Positions 1 through 9,414 of a DNA stretch of 64,000 nt are shown here, piece by piece (positions within the stretch are counted from its first letter, which is position 1; every line of letters begins with the position of its first letter). Location of the stretch: the NCBI GenBank assembly GCA_020846745.1, contig JADLDI010000157.1, positions 59,953 to 123,952 of the forward strand, in the 5' to 3' direction. Under the pieces are notes generated by a model. That model saw only the letters and a program-made list of their open reading frames with translations. It was not told the origin of the DNA and did not search any database. A program made the translations under genes and the position numbers. The stretch comes from Bryobacterales bacterium (GTDB lineage Bacteria > Acidobacteriota > Terriglobia > Bryobacterales > Bryobacteraceae).

Positions 1-380
1 GTTACGAATCCTGCCGCATCGCATACCGGCCCATCTGGCGACAACTCCTCGAACGGCTCTCCGGCAAGTCGCTCTCGCGTCCCGGCCGGGTTGAGCACAT
101 CGCCGGCATCGCTTGTGTGCAATTGAACGCTCCCTGCGGATTTGGTCCCGGCGCTCGCGCCATGCTCGACCGGAGCGTTCGTGAAGGTGGGCTGACCGTG
201 GTGTACGGCCATCCTCATTCCCTGTTTACGGCCGGTTTGCAGAATATCAAGGCCCTCGAGCCCTTTCTTGCATACGCCGCCGAACTCGTTCGCGAAGGGC
301 GCCTCAATGTGATGCTGCCGCGGAACCTGACCGCCGCCCCCCTCGCTGTCAACGCACTGGCAGGAGCTGCTGACGCATGA
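1..380 (+). CDS. 3' end of a polysaccharide deacetylase-like protein (partial)
   Basis: The reading frame is open from the window edge (frame of position 3) to the TGA at 378-380, so only about 125 C-terminal residues are seen. The text contains a YGHPHSL motif and an LxxLxPFLxYAxELxREGRL helix, which resemble the C-terminal part of polysaccharide deacetylases in exopolysaccharide clusters. The catalytic N-terminal part lies outside the window, so the family is a guess from this tail and from the neighbours. The stop overlaps the ATG of the next gene by 4 bp (ATGA), which shows it belongs to the same operon. Confidence 0.5.
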   Translation, partial: YESCRIAYRPIWRQLLERLSGKSLSRPGRVEHIAGIACVQLNAPCGFGPGARAMLDRSVREGGLTVVYGHPHSLFTAGLQNIKALEPFLAYAAELVREGRLNVMLPRNLTAAPLAVNALAGAADA

Positions 381-1462
381 CCGGACTGTGCCCTCTTCCT
401 GCCACCACCGCGCCTGCAACCGCAACGTTCCCGCTGCTGCTGATCGGCAACTTCCTGAACGGAACAGTCAGGACCCTTACTGCCGCCGAAGAACTGGCGT
501 GTCTGCTCGAATCTGCGGGCTACCCTGTGCTGACGACGTCGGCTCGTATGAATCGCGCCCTACGGCTCGCCGACATGCTCTGGACAGTATGGCGCCGGCG
601 GCATGATTACCGGCTGGCGCACGTATCCGTGTTTAGCGGCCCGGCATTCCGATGGGCGGAAGCGGCGTGTGCGCTCCTGCGCAGATTGGGCAAGCCCTAC
701 GTCCTCACCTTGCACGGCGGCAATCTCCCCGCCTTCGAGCGGTCCTCCGGACACCGCGTAAAAGCTCTGTTGCAGTCGGCGGCCGCGGTTACCGCTCCTT
801 CCGCCTATTTGCAGGAACAGTTGCGCCATTGCCGCTCCGATATCATCCTGCTGCCCAACTCGATCGAGCTTCGGCAATATCCTTTCCGATTGCGCCGCCG
901 GGCGCGGCCGAAGCTGATCTGGCTGCGGGCGTTCCACGAAATCTACAATCCCATGCTCGCCGTCTCCGCGGTGGACATCCTGTCCTCCGCTTTCCCCGAG
1001 GTGGAACTCGTGATGGTAGGGCGTGAAAAGGATGGAACACTCGAGGCTACCCGCCGGCTGATCGCCCAACGGGGCTTGGGCGGACGCATCACGATTCAAG
1101 CCGGTGTGCCGAAATCCGAAGTCCCACGGCAACTGGCGTCAGCCGACATCTTCCTCAACACAGCCAATACCGACAACACCCCCGTTACAGTCATCGAGGC
1201 GATGGCTTGCGGCCTGTGCGTTGTGTCCACCAGCCCCGGCGGTATTCCCTACCTGCTCAGCCATGGCAACGATTCTCTACTGGTCCCGGTCGGCAATGCG
1301 GAGGCGCTCGCGGCCGCTGTCTCCCAACTTGTGAACGACCCCGCCCTGGCGGAACGTCTTTCCATGGCGGCACGCCGGAAAGTCGAGCCCTTCGACGTCG
1401 CCACCGTCACCGTTAGCTGGAAGGCGTTGCTCGACTCCGTCATGCAAAGGACGCACTCATGA
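377..1462 (+). CDS. Glycosyltransferase family 4 (GT-B fold)
   Basis: A 361-residue protein with the usual GT4 layout. The N-terminal Rossmann half contains LTLHGGNLP and LLPNSIEL. The C-terminal nucleotide-sugar-binding half contains VELVMVGRE, then NTANTDNTPVTVIEAMACGLCVVST, which is the E-x7-E donor-binding region, then GGIPYLL and DSLLVPVGN. Enzymes of this family add a sugar to a growing lipid-linked glycan at the inner face of the membrane; the sugar cannot be told from sequence. The start overlaps the previous stop (ATGA) and its own stop overlaps the next start, so it is translationally coupled within an exopolysaccharide operon. Confidence 0.88.
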   Translation: MTGLCPLPATTAPATATFPLLLIGNFLNGTVRTLTAAEELACLLESAGYPVLTTSARMNRALRLADMLWTVWRRRHDYRLAHVSVFSGPAFRWAEAACALLRRLGKPYVLTLHGGNLPAFERSSGHRVKALLQSAAAVTAPSAYLQEQLRHCRSDIILLPNSIELRQYPFRLRRRARPKLIWLRAFHEIYNPMLAVSAVDILSSAFPEVELVMVGREKDGTLEATRRLIAQRGLGGRITIQAGVPKSEVPRQLASADIFLNTANTDNTPVTVIEAMACGLCVVSTSPGGIPYLLSHGNDSLLVPVGNAEALAAAVSQLVNDPALAERLSMAARRKVEPFDVATVTVSWKALLDSVMQRTHS

Positions 1463-2886
1463 ATCAGTGGATCAAGACGGCGTACCATCATCTGCCTCCG
1501 CCGCTCCGCAACTGGGCAGCCTCCGCGCGAGGCTTTTACTTGCGTTCCTGGCGGTACGGCCCTGAGACCGACCGGCTGGTCGAAGAGTGCCTGGCGCGAG
1601 AGCGCTGGACGCCCGCGCAATGGAATGCCTGGCGCGATGAACGGCTGGCTCGCGTGCTACACCGCGCCGCCACCCGAGTCCCTTACTATCGTTCGCTGTG
1701 GGCGGAACGGCGCCGCCGCGGCGATAGCTCGTCTTGGGAGTTGCTCGAAAACTGGCCGCTGCTTGATAAGGCTACGCTCAGGCAGCGCACCGCCGAATTC
1801 GTAGCGGACGACTGCGACCGCACCAAGATGTTCGTCGACAACACCAGCGGTACTACGGGAACTCCGCTGCAGCTATACCTTCGGCAGAGTACCGTGAGGG
1901 GCTGGTATGCGCTGCACGAGGCGCGCTCGCGGTATTGGCACGGCGTGTCCAGGCACGACCGTTGGGCCATCCTCGGCGGGCAAATGGTTGTTCCTCCAAC
2001 CCGGCGGAAGGCGCCGTTTTGGGTCTGGAACCGCGGACTGAATCAACTTTATCTGTCGACCTTTCACCTCACGGCGGCAAACGCAGCCGGTTATTTGGAA
2101 GCTCTCAGGAAATACAAGGTCCGCTACCTGCTGGGATACACGTCGGCCCTCACTTTATTGGCCCGCTATGTCCTGAATCTCGGGGTATCCGACCTGCGCA
2201 TGGCCGTCGTGATCACCAATGCCGAACCGGTGCACCCGGATCAGAGCGCCACCATCGCCAAGGCCTTCCATTGCCCGGTGCGGCAGACCTATGGAATGGC
2301 CGAAATCGTCGCCGCCGCCAGCGAATGCCCCGAAGGGTCTCTGCATCAATGGCCTGAAGCGGGTCTCGTCGAGGTTCTCGAGAATGGTTCCGCCGTTCGT
2401 CCCGGCCAGGCGGGCGACCTGATTTGTACCAGTTTGTTCAACGACGATATGCCCCTCATCCGCTATGCCGTCGGCGACCGGGGCCGCTTTGCCGATTCCG
2501 AGGCGAGATGCCGCTGCGGGCGGACCCTGCCCATGATGCTGGGCCTCGAGGGCCGGCGAAACGATCAACTGATCACGCGCGACGGCCGCCGTGTCTTCTG
2601 GCTGAACCCCACCTTTTATGGCCTTCCGGTCGAAGAAGCTCAGATCGTTCAAGAGAGCCGGGAGCGGGTTCGCGTCATCTTCGTGCCCGGTTCCGGATTC
2701 TCTGAACAGAACGCTGCCGCTATTCGGAGCCGGCTGATCCATGAGGTCGGACCGATGGATATCGTCCTGGAACCCGTCGCCCATGTGCCGCGTGAGCCGA
2801 ACGGCAAGTTCCGCGCCATCCAGTGCCTGCTTCCCCAAAATGAAATCGAGGAACTCAACTCACAGGAGGTCTCCACGCATTTATGA
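1459..2886 (+). CDS. CapK/phenylacetate-CoA ligase-like AMP-forming protein
   Basis: A 475-residue member of the adenylate-forming family, CapK branch. Visible signatures are the nucleotide-binding loop DNTSGTTGTPLQLY near residue 135, TYGMAEIV near residue 280 (substrate/AMP binding), the DLICTSLFNDDMPLIRYAVGDRG block, and a Cys pair CRCG typical of CapK proteins. CapK homologues lie in capsule and exopolysaccharide loci; the acyl or amino substrate is unknown. It overlaps both neighbours by 4 bp. The precise reaction is an inference from context. Confidence 0.85.
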   Translation: MNQWIKTAYHHLPPPLRNWAASARGFYLRSWRYGPETDRLVEECLARERWTPAQWNAWRDERLARVLHRAATRVPYYRSLWAERRRRGDSSSWELLENWPLLDKATLRQRTAEFVADDCDRTKMFVDNTSGTTGTPLQLYLRQSTVRGWYALHEARSRYWHGVSRHDRWAILGGQMVVPPTRRKAPFWVWNRGLNQLYLSTFHLTAANAAGYLEALRKYKVRYLLGYTSALTLLARYVLNLGVSDLRMAVVITNAEPVHPDQSATIAKAFHCPVRQTYGMAEIVAAASECPEGSLHQWPEAGLVEVLENGSAVRPGQAGDLICTSLFNDDMPLIRYAVGDRGRFADSEARCRCGRTLPMMLGLEGRRNDQLITRDGRRVFWLNPTFYGLPVEEAQIVQESRERVRVIFVPGSGFSEQNAAAIRSRLIHEVGPMDIVLEPVAHVPREPNGKFRAIQCLLPQNEIEELNSQEVSTHL

Positions 2887-3953
2887 TCTCGTCTGCTTCT
2901 ATTGAGAATCACGTCCCCAATTCAAACGCCGCGAAACGGCCGAAAATCTCGGTCGCTATTCCGTGCCGCAATGAAGAGAAGCATATCGCCCGGTGTGTCG
3001 ATTCGTTTTTGCAAGGAACCGTCCGCGAGATCGAGGTCATTGTGGTGGACAGCGCCTCGCAGGATCGATCCGTCGCCGTGCTCGAACAGATCGCCGAACG
3101 CGATTCCCGTCTGCGCATCGTCTCCAACCCGGGCCGGATTACGCCGCGGGCGTTCAACCTCGGCATCCAGGCCGCCCGCGGCCAATATGTCTGCATTTAC
3201 GGGGGCCATTCCATTCCCGCGAACGACTGGGCTGAGAAGAACCTTGCCGCGATCGAAGCCCATCCGGAAGCGGCGGCAGTCGGCGGCGTGCTCGACACCG
3301 TCAGCGATACCTTCGTCGGCAAGGCCGTTGCCGCCGTGCAGAGTTGCCTGTTCGGGGTTGGCAACGTCCGCTTCCGCATCGGCGGCAGCCCGGGCTTCGT
3401 CGACACCGTTGTCTACGGCTGTTATCGCCGCGAGGTCTTCGATAAATACGGCTACTTCGATGAGCAGTTCACCACCAATCAGGATGACGAATTGAACTTG
3501 CGCTTGACCGCCGGCGGCGAAAAGCTCTGGTTCGACCCGGCCATCCGGACCACCTATTTCGCCAGGCCGTCCTGGCGCAAAGCCCTCGATCAATACTGGC
3601 GGTACGGAAAGTTCAAGTTCGACACCTTCCGCAAAAACGGACGTATCGGCGCGGCCCGGCACCTGGCGCCGGCCGCTTTCGTCGCCTTTCTCGCTGCCTG
3701 GATAGGCGGCGGAATATTCTCGCCCGACATTCTCAAAGCCGGCTCGGCGTTGTTTGCCGTCTATCTGCTCTTGGGCCTTTACTACACACTCAAAGGTTGG
3801 CCGCGGTTTGGCTCCAGCATGATTTTGTTCCTGCCGGTCGCGCTGTCGGTACACGTAGCCTATGGCTTGGGCGCTTGGTACGGCGCCATCCGCTCATTTC
3901 TAAAGGGCGCTGATCTATCCGGCCACCGCCCCGCAACTCCTGGGGTCCCGTGA
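2883..3953 (+). CDS. ExoA-like glycosyltransferase family 2 with C-terminal membrane segments
   Basis: A 356-residue protein. The N-terminal GT-A domain begins KISVAIPCRNEEKHI and has VVDSASQDRSV and YGGHSIP where GT2 enzymes carry the DXD-type metal site. Later come FTTNQDDELNLRL (the acid ED-like motif) and a SWRKALDQYWRYGKFK segment equivalent to the QxxRW region. Two or three hydrophobic segments follow near residues 255-335. This arrangement is that of ExoA, the succinoglycan glucosyltransferase, but the substrate here is not known. The start overlaps the previous stop and the protein is probably at the inner membrane. Confidence 0.87.
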   Translation: MISSASIENHVPNSNAAKRPKISVAIPCRNEEKHIARCVDSFLQGTVREIEVIVVDSASQDRSVAVLEQIAERDSRLRIVSNPGRITPRAFNLGIQAARGQYVCIYGGHSIPANDWAEKNLAAIEAHPEAAAVGGVLDTVSDTFVGKAVAAVQSCLFGVGNVRFRIGGSPGFVDTVVYGCYRREVFDKYGYFDEQFTTNQDDELNLRLTAGGEKLWFDPAIRTTYFARPSWRKALDQYWRYGKFKFDTFRKNGRIGAARHLAPAAFVAFLAAWIGGGIFSPDILKAGSALFAVYLLLGLYYTLKGWPRFGSSMILFLPVALSVHVAYGLGAWYGAIRSFLKGADLSGHRPATPGVP

Positions 3954-5353
3954 CATTGTTAAGTACTGCACGAATGATACTGCGCTTTCTGCCTATTCTT
4001 CTGCTTGCGTCCGGCGAGCACATTGCCGCTAATTTCTTTGTCGCTCCCGATGGGTCACCGTCGGGCGACGGCACGCTCGACAGTCCATGGGATCTGCAAA
4101 CGGCGTTGTCCCACCCCAGAATCGTCGCCGCCGGCGATCACATCTGGTTGCGCGGCGGTGTTTATACGGGGCCTTTTACCAGTAAGTTGGCCGGTACACC
4201 CGGGCTTCCCATCATTGTGCGCAATTACAAGAACGAACGGGCAATACTGGATTTTCCTGGAGAGCCTGAACAACCCGCCGTCCTTCACATCAATGGAGAA
4301 TGGACCTGGTACTGGGGGCTCGAAATAACCAGCAGTTGGGAACCCCGAATCGACCCTCCAAAGAACCGGGCGAACGCCGTCGCCGTTTACGGCCCGAACG
4401 TCAAGCTGATTAACATGATCATGCACGACACCTTCGGAGCCGGCTTCTGGTCTGGGTCGGACGATTCCGAAATGTACGGCAACATCATCTACAACACCGG
4501 TAACGACGGCAGCCAGCGAGGGCACGGACACGGCATCTACGCCCAGAACCGTGACGGCACGAAGCGTTTAACCGACAATATCATCTTCCAAAGCTTCAGC
4601 CATGGAATCCATGTTTACGGTTCCGGGAACGCACATCTCAATAACTTCCGGTTGGAAGGGAATGTCGTGTTCGACAACGGTGTTCTCTCCCGGTTTGGGG
4701 AAGAACGGAACATTCTGTTGGGTGGGGCGGTGGTGGCGCAGCAGCCTGTCTTGATCTCGAATTTTACCTACTGGTCGAAAGCGGCCTCCGTTGGGCAAAA
4801 TAACATCGGTTATCTGGCCGGCTGCGACCAGCTCATTGCCAAAAACAACTACTTCGCGGTGGGTGCCGTCCTCACTCTCGTCAAGTGCGAACCGGAGCTG
4901 CTCGAAGGAAACACGTTCATCGGTGCTGTATCCGGCTTTGATCAAGCCAAATATCCCTCGAACGCTTACTACCCGTTTGGCTCTAAGCCTTCCTCTGGCG
5001 TAGACATCTTTGTACGTCCGAACCGCTTCGAAAAGGGCCGCGGCCACATCATCGTTTACAACTGGGATCACAAACCCGAAACAGACGTGGACTTAAGCGA
5101 TATTCTCACGCCGGGTCAACCCTACGAGATACGCGACGCGCAGAATTACTGGGGTGAGCCGGTCGTGAAAGGAACTTACGACGGAGCGTCGGTTTCAGTG
5201 CCTATGAAACTGCATGCCGTCAGTCCGATCGTCGGATCGGTTCCAACCCCTCCCGTCCACACCTCCGAGGAGTTTGGCGTCTTCGTGGTCCGGGCCGTGT
5301 CGCAAGAAAGCGAGCCGAATGCTAACTCGCCTTCACAAGCTGGAGCTAACTGA
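3950..5353 (+). CDS. Exported right-handed beta-helix repeat protein (copy 1 of 3)
   Basis: A 467-residue protein with a signal peptide (ILRFLPILLLASGEHIAA) then NFFVAPDGSPSGDGT, the opening of pectate-lyase-like right-handed beta-helix proteins. Helix coils are seen in phrases such as DNIIFQSFSHGIHVYGSG and EGNVVFDNGVL. It is clearly paralogous to the genes at 6814 and 9415. The GTG at 3950 is chosen because it overlaps the upstream TGA as elsewhere in this operon; ATG at 3974 is the alternative and gives a shorter signal peptide. Such proteins bind, cleave or epimerise polysaccharides outside the cytoplasm; acting on the polymer made by the operon is an inference. Confidence 0.82.
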   Translation: MTLLSTARMILRFLPILLLASGEHIAANFFVAPDGSPSGDGTLDSPWDLQTALSHPRIVAAGDHIWLRGGVYTGPFTSKLAGTPGLPIIVRNYKNERAILDFPGEPEQPAVLHINGEWTWYWGLEITSSWEPRIDPPKNRANAVAVYGPNVKLINMIMHDTFGAGFWSGSDDSEMYGNIIYNTGNDGSQRGHGHGIYAQNRDGTKRLTDNIIFQSFSHGIHVYGSGNAHLNNFRLEGNVVFDNGVLSRFGEERNILLGGAVVAQQPVLISNFTYWSKAASVGQNNIGYLAGCDQLIAKNNYFAVGAVLTLVKCEPELLEGNTFIGAVSGFDQAKYPSNAYYPFGSKPSSGVDIFVRPNRFEKGRGHIIVYNWDHKPETDVDLSDILTPGQPYEIRDAQNYWGEPVVKGTYDGASVSVPMKLHAVSPIVGSVPTPPVHTSEEFGVFVVRAVSQESEPNANSPSQAGAN

Positions 5354-5393
5354 TGCGGGCGCCGCCTATCGTGAACCGGCCCTGCCAAACGTG

Positions 5394-6380
5394 CTAACGC
5401 TTCTGGCTGGCTGGCGTGGGCTGCTGCATGTGCATGGCTGCCCAAATGCCCTCTAGTTTCCCCCGCACCGCATCGAGATTGCCTGCTCGGCCGCCGCGCC
5501 GTCCGAGCGCTGCGATCAGTTGTCCCAGTTGCAGGAACTGGACAAACCAGAACCGGATCTCCTGGCGCCAGGAGCGAGTCGGAACAATGTCCATAAACAC
5601 ATACCGGAAGTTGACTGCTGTCTTCCAGGCAAGCTTCCGGCTGTTTACTCTTCCACGCGGCGAGGGATAGTGATAACACCGGGCTGTCCCGCATTCCCAC
5701 AACTTCCACTTACGCCGGGCGCACAACGATAAATGAGCGTCTTCAAGAACTCCGAAATCCGCAAAGAACGGGTCGAACCGCAATCCTTCGTCGAAGGCCT
5801 GTCTCCTCCACACGCCGCAATTGGAGCCCATATAGTCGATTTCGCGCAGACCGTCATGCGGCGGTTGCAGATATCGATTGATTGGATATCCGCTTACGTA
5901 ATCGTAACGCCCCGGTTCGTAAGTGCTGAACACATGAAGTCTCCGGTACCACTTCCAACGCAGACTCGTTGATGGGTCGAGAAAGCTGTTAACTATGTAG
6001 CCTGCTATCCCGGCCACTTCACATTTGGTGTCCCGATCGTACGCCGCCATGATCTGGGCGAAGTAATCGGGCTCCAGCCGTACGTCGTCGTCGATAAATG
6101 CAATGAAATCGCCGCTTGCCGCGTCAATCCCCGCGTTTCGCTGGATCGCCGTGCCCCGCTTGCTCCCGAAATACTGGATGCTGAAGGGCAGTGACGGCGA
6201 CAACGTCCGGACCACTTTCTCCGTCTCCGTGTTCTCCGGAAGCGCGCAGTCCACGACAACTACCTCGAACGGGAGGAATGTCTGCTTCGACAGGTCTCGC
6301 AGCATGTCCCCAAGTTCCTGCGGACGCAGATATGTCGGGGTCACTACTGAGATCTTAGGCTGCCTGCTTTCTGGACCCAT
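5394..6380 (-). CDS. Glycosyltransferase family 2
   Basis: A 328-residue GT-A enzyme on the - strand, convergent with the beta-helix gene (40 bp apart). It starts KISVVTPTYLRPQELGDML and carries GSKRGTAIQRNAGIDAASG, then FIDDDVRLEPDYF, whose DDD provides the metal-binding DXD. The motif FGVLEDAHLSLCARRKW supplies the catalytic-base acid. There is no clear membrane segment. The role in assembling the local surface polysaccharide is inferred from its neighbours. Confidence 0.88.
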   Translation of the reverse strand: MGPESRQPKISVVTPTYLRPQELGDMLRDLSKQTFLPFEVVVVDCALPENTETEKVVRTLSPSLPFSIQYFGSKRGTAIQRNAGIDAASGDFIAFIDDDVRLEPDYFAQIMAAYDRDTKCEVAGIAGYIVNSFLDPSTSLRWKWYRRLHVFSTYEPGRYDYVSGYPINRYLQPPHDGLREIDYMGSNCGVWRRQAFDEGLRFDPFFADFGVLEDAHLSLCARRKWKLWECGTARCYHYPSPRGRVNSRKLAWKTAVNFRYVFMDIVPTRSWRQEIRFWFVQFLQLGQLIAALGRRGGRAGNLDAVRGKLEGIWAAMHMQQPTPASQKR

Positions 6381-6813
6381 GCTCCTCCTTTACCTCGTAA
6401 TCTCTCGTCGGAGATCTACCCTCTGTGGCGTCTCCCATCCAAGAATGCCGGCCACGTCGGGTCATCGCCTGCGCAAGGGTTTTGTCCAACAGTATACATC
6501 GACTCAGGAAATGGATGCCTCATTTCGTCTTGTTACCCCTTCATTTCGGCGTCGAGTGTACCACTCATCACATTTTCGGGTTTTGGACGTCGTCCTTAGG
6601 TAAGATGCCGATGTCATTCAATGAGCTGGTAATGATATACTCGCGCGAAGGCAGGTGAATATCTAAGCCGGAACAACCATACGTGTGCAGTTGGCCCGGC
6701 CGTGACGTAATCGCGAACAGTTTCTCTGCCGGGATACCCGACTGATCCCGGGTTTTGGCTGCGCCTGTTTGTCTGCGCGCTTTTCATCTTTTCCATAACG
6801 GATTCGTGCTCAT
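6381..6813. other. Intergenic region between divergent genes
   Basis: This 433 bp gap separates the - strand glycosyltransferase and the + strand lipoprotein, so it should hold both promoters. I see no gene in it. A possible extended -10 element (TGATATACT, hexamer at 6636-6641) faces the lipoprotein gene; no convincing -35 box accompanies it. No repeats or strong terminator were noticed. Confidence 0.4.
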
Positions 6814-8238
6814 ATGAGATTGTCTGGAGTTCTGTTCGTAATAGTCTTGCTCACTTCGTGCAGCGAGGCTCCAAAAGAGGCGGAGAAGGCGCCGGAACGG
6901 CCCCCGTCCAACTACTTTGTCTCGGTCAAAGGAACACCCGAGGGTAATGGCTCGAAAGAGTCGCCTTGGGACCTGCAGACCGCGTTGGCCCACCCGCGGA
7001 ATGTCTTGCCCGGCGACCTGATCTGGATTCGCGGTGGAACCTATAAGGGGCAGTTCAAAGGCAACCTCAACGGTTCCCAACGCAAACCGATCGTCGTGCG
7101 CGCCTACCAGGATGAACGCGTCATCATCGACAGCCCGGCGGAGCCCGTCGAGGACAGCGTTCTCCGGGTTGATGGCTCGTGGACCTGGTATTGGGGATTT
7201 GAAGTGACCAGTTCCTGGCCCCCACGCGTCGATCCCCCCAAGCCTCGGCCCATCGGCGTCAATGTCTTCGGCCACAACAACAAATTGATCAACCTTGTCG
7301 TTCACGACGCCCAGGGCGTCGGATTCTGGGGCAACTTTGACGGCTCGGAAATGTACGGCAACATCGTCTATTACAACGGCCAGGACATCAAAGGGCAGGG
7401 AAGCGGGAACGGTATTGCCGCCCAGAATCGCGAGGGCGTCAAGCGCCTTATCGATAACATCAGCTTCCAGAACTTCGGCAACGGCATGCAAATGTTCGGT
7501 TCCGATCAGGCCTACCTCGACGGCTTGTATCTGGAAGGCAACGTCGTCTTCAACAACGGCTCCATCTCCAAGAGCGGTGAAGAGCGGAACATCCTGCTCG
7601 GCGGCGGACGTGTTGCCCAAAAGCCGACTCTGATATCGAACTTCACCTACTGGTCCAAATCGAACACCCTGGCCCACAACAATGTCGGTTATCTGGCCGG
7701 ATGCAATGACATCACCGTCAAGAACAACTATTTCGCGATCGGCTCCGCGTTAATCCTCATCAACTGCCGCATCGCCGCTCTAGAGGGCAACACGTTCGTC
7801 GGCTCCACCTCCGGATTCGATCAAAAGGAGTACGCACGCAACGTCTATGTCCCTTACGGCACCAAGCCCGACTCCGGAATCAATGTCTTCGTTCGCGCCA
7901 ATAAGTACCAGCCGGGGCGCGGTCATATCGTTGTCTACAACTGGGAGTCGAAGGAAACCGTCGAGGCCAAGTTGGACGAGGTCTTGAAACCCGGGCAGAA
8001 CTTTGAGATTCGCGACGCGCAGAACTATTTCGGCGAGCCGGTCCTTGAGGGCGTTTATAACGGCGGTCCCGTGACCATTCCGTTGAAACTCACGGCTGTC
8101 GCAAAGCCTGTCGGCGTGGTTCCCGTTCCGCCGGTCCACACGACTCAGGAGTTCGGCGTCTTCGTCGTGCAGTCCGTCGCCCGCCCCTCCACCGGCCCCG
8201 CTCGGACCGAACCGCCGGCCAAGACCAAGCGCAGCTGA
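6814..8238 (+). CDS. Beta-helix lipoprotein (copy 2 of 3)
   Basis: A 474-residue paralogue of the protein at 3950. The N-terminus MRLSGVLFVIVLLTSCSE ends in a lipobox (LTSC), so it should be lipid-anchored after cleavage before Cys16. After a charged linker the domain starts NYFVSVKGTPEGNGSKESPW and follows copy 1 almost block for block (for example DGSEMYGNIVYYNG, EERNILLGGG, YLAGCNDITVKNNYF, EIRDAQNYFGEPV). The anchor differs from copy 1, which has an ordinary signal peptide. A catalytic site cannot be pinned down by eye; a role on exported polysaccharide is inferred. Confidence 0.85.
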   Translation: MRLSGVLFVIVLLTSCSEAPKEAEKAPERPPSNYFVSVKGTPEGNGSKESPWDLQTALAHPRNVLPGDLIWIRGGTYKGQFKGNLNGSQRKPIVVRAYQDERVIIDSPAEPVEDSVLRVDGSWTWYWGFEVTSSWPPRVDPPKPRPIGVNVFGHNNKLINLVVHDAQGVGFWGNFDGSEMYGNIVYYNGQDIKGQGSGNGIAAQNREGVKRLIDNISFQNFGNGMQMFGSDQAYLDGLYLEGNVVFNNGSISKSGEERNILLGGGRVAQKPTLISNFTYWSKSNTLAHNNVGYLAGCNDITVKNNYFAIGSALILINCRIAALEGNTFVGSTSGFDQKEYARNVYVPYGTKPDSGINVFVRANKYQPGRGHIVVYNWESKETVEAKLDEVLKPGQNFEIRDAQNYFGEPVLEGVYNGGPVTIPLKLTAVAKPVGVVPVPPVHTTQEFGVFVVQSVARPSTGPARTEPPAKTKRS

Positions 8239-8252
8239 TCCTACACTGGCCT

Positions 8253-8921
8253 CTACTCGGCCACGGCTTCGATGTACATCGATTCGCAGGCCCGGTACTC
8301 TGAGTCGATCAGTAGTTCCGGCCTGCCCCCTTCGCGAAAAGACGACCGAACGACGTGACGGAAACCCGAGTCTTCCAACTGCCGCTTCATCGTCTCGAAA
8401 TCGTACGCGTACAGATGCCCGTGATCGCGGAAGATCCGGTTCATGTGCATCATCGCCGTGTACTGCGGATACCTTTGCTCGTAAGGAAAACTCACCGGAA
8501 CTCCGCGCCGCGAGTTCCGGTACAGCTCCACGAATAGCTCGGCGTCCGGCACCACCACCCGCAGCATCCCTCCCGTCGCGAGAACCCGCCGGAACTCGCT
8601 CAACACGAACGCGCAAGCCTCAAACGAAATGTGCTCCAGGCAGTGCTCCGTGTACACCCCTTCCATCGAACCCGTCGGCAGCGGGATCCCCTTCGTGATG
8701 TCGTAACAGATGTCGATGCCCGACTGCCACGAATAGTCGAGATTGATGAAGTTGTCGTAGATGTTCGATCCGCATCCAACATGAAGCAACTTCAGGTTCG
8801 GCCGCCGAGGCTTTTGCGCCGCACGGACGCAGTTCCGCAGATACCAACTGTATGCTTCCTTAACCTTGGTGTATCTTGTTATAGGTTGTTTGAGCGTGGT
8901 GCCGTCGAAATACAGGATCAC
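8253..8921 (-). CDS. SAM-dependent methyltransferase, class I
   Basis: A 222-residue protein with the Rossmann SAM-binding motif LKLLHVGCGSNIYDNFINLDY near residues 44-64 (motif I and the following acidic loop), GSMEGVYTEHCLEHI (motif II region) and GGMLRVVVPDAELF (motif III). Proteins of this small type often sit in glycan clusters and methylate sugars or lipid carriers; the acceptor is unknown. It is convergent with the lipoprotein gene, 14 bp apart. Confidence 0.85.
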   Translation of the reverse strand: MILYFDGTTLKQPITRYTKVKEAYSWYLRNCVRAAQKPRRPNLKLLHVGCGSNIYDNFINLDYSWQSGIDICYDITKGIPLPTGSMEGVYTEHCLEHISFEACAFVLSEFRRVLATGGMLRVVVPDAELFVELYRNSRRGVPVSFPYEQRYPQYTAMMHMNRIFRDHGHLYAYDFETMKRQLEDSGFRHVVRSSFREGGRPELLIDSEYRACESMYIEAVAE

Positions 8922-9414
8922 CGGACCTCTCTGCCTCCAGTTAATGGATAAAGTCTATCATTAAAATTCGTTCCTCGTCGTCGCACCCGCACTCCTGCCC
9001 CTTGCCAAAGGTGAAAAACGATACCATTCACACGTGCCGCCCTCAGAGATTTAACCACAACTTCTCGCCGTCCGTTCAATTCTCCCGCCGTTTTTTTTGC
9101 GACCCGCTTCCCGCGTTTTGGACCCCTCATCGTCTTGCGGCGAAGCTCTCGTTCTGGTAGTATTAGGCATAGCTCTTGCCACAGAGCAAGACGACATTAC
9201 AAAGCGTTTGGGTCAAAACGCTTTCCGTCCTCAAAAACAAGTCTTCATCCCCCCCAGACGGGCTGAGACTAAGCAAAAAAAGACAGTCACATAAGTCGTC
9301 CCTGTCCAGCGCTAGCTGTGCAGTCCATTTGCACTGTTGCCGATAAAACAACCAGGAATAACGTGCGCACCATTGCGGGTGCGCAAGTGGTTTGTTGCTG
9401 GAATAGGAGAAGTT
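8922..9414. other. Intergenic region with leader hairpin
   Basis: No gene is supported in this 490 bp stretch between divergent genes. It contains a run of eight T near 9090, inverted CGTCTTGC/GCAAGACG segments (9131-9138 and 9186-9193), and an 8 bp stem TGCGCACC/GGTGCGCA (9364-9371 and 9378-9385) with a 6-base loop. The latter lies about 20 bp upstream of the AGGAG ribosome-binding site of the beta-helix/malectin gene and may be a leader element. Confidence 0.4.

Noticed and set aside
2155..2838. Long - strand open frame under the CapK-type gene, and many similar antisense frames
   Set aside because: GC-rich third positions keep antisense frames open; the + strand frame has clear family motifs and the - strand frame has none.
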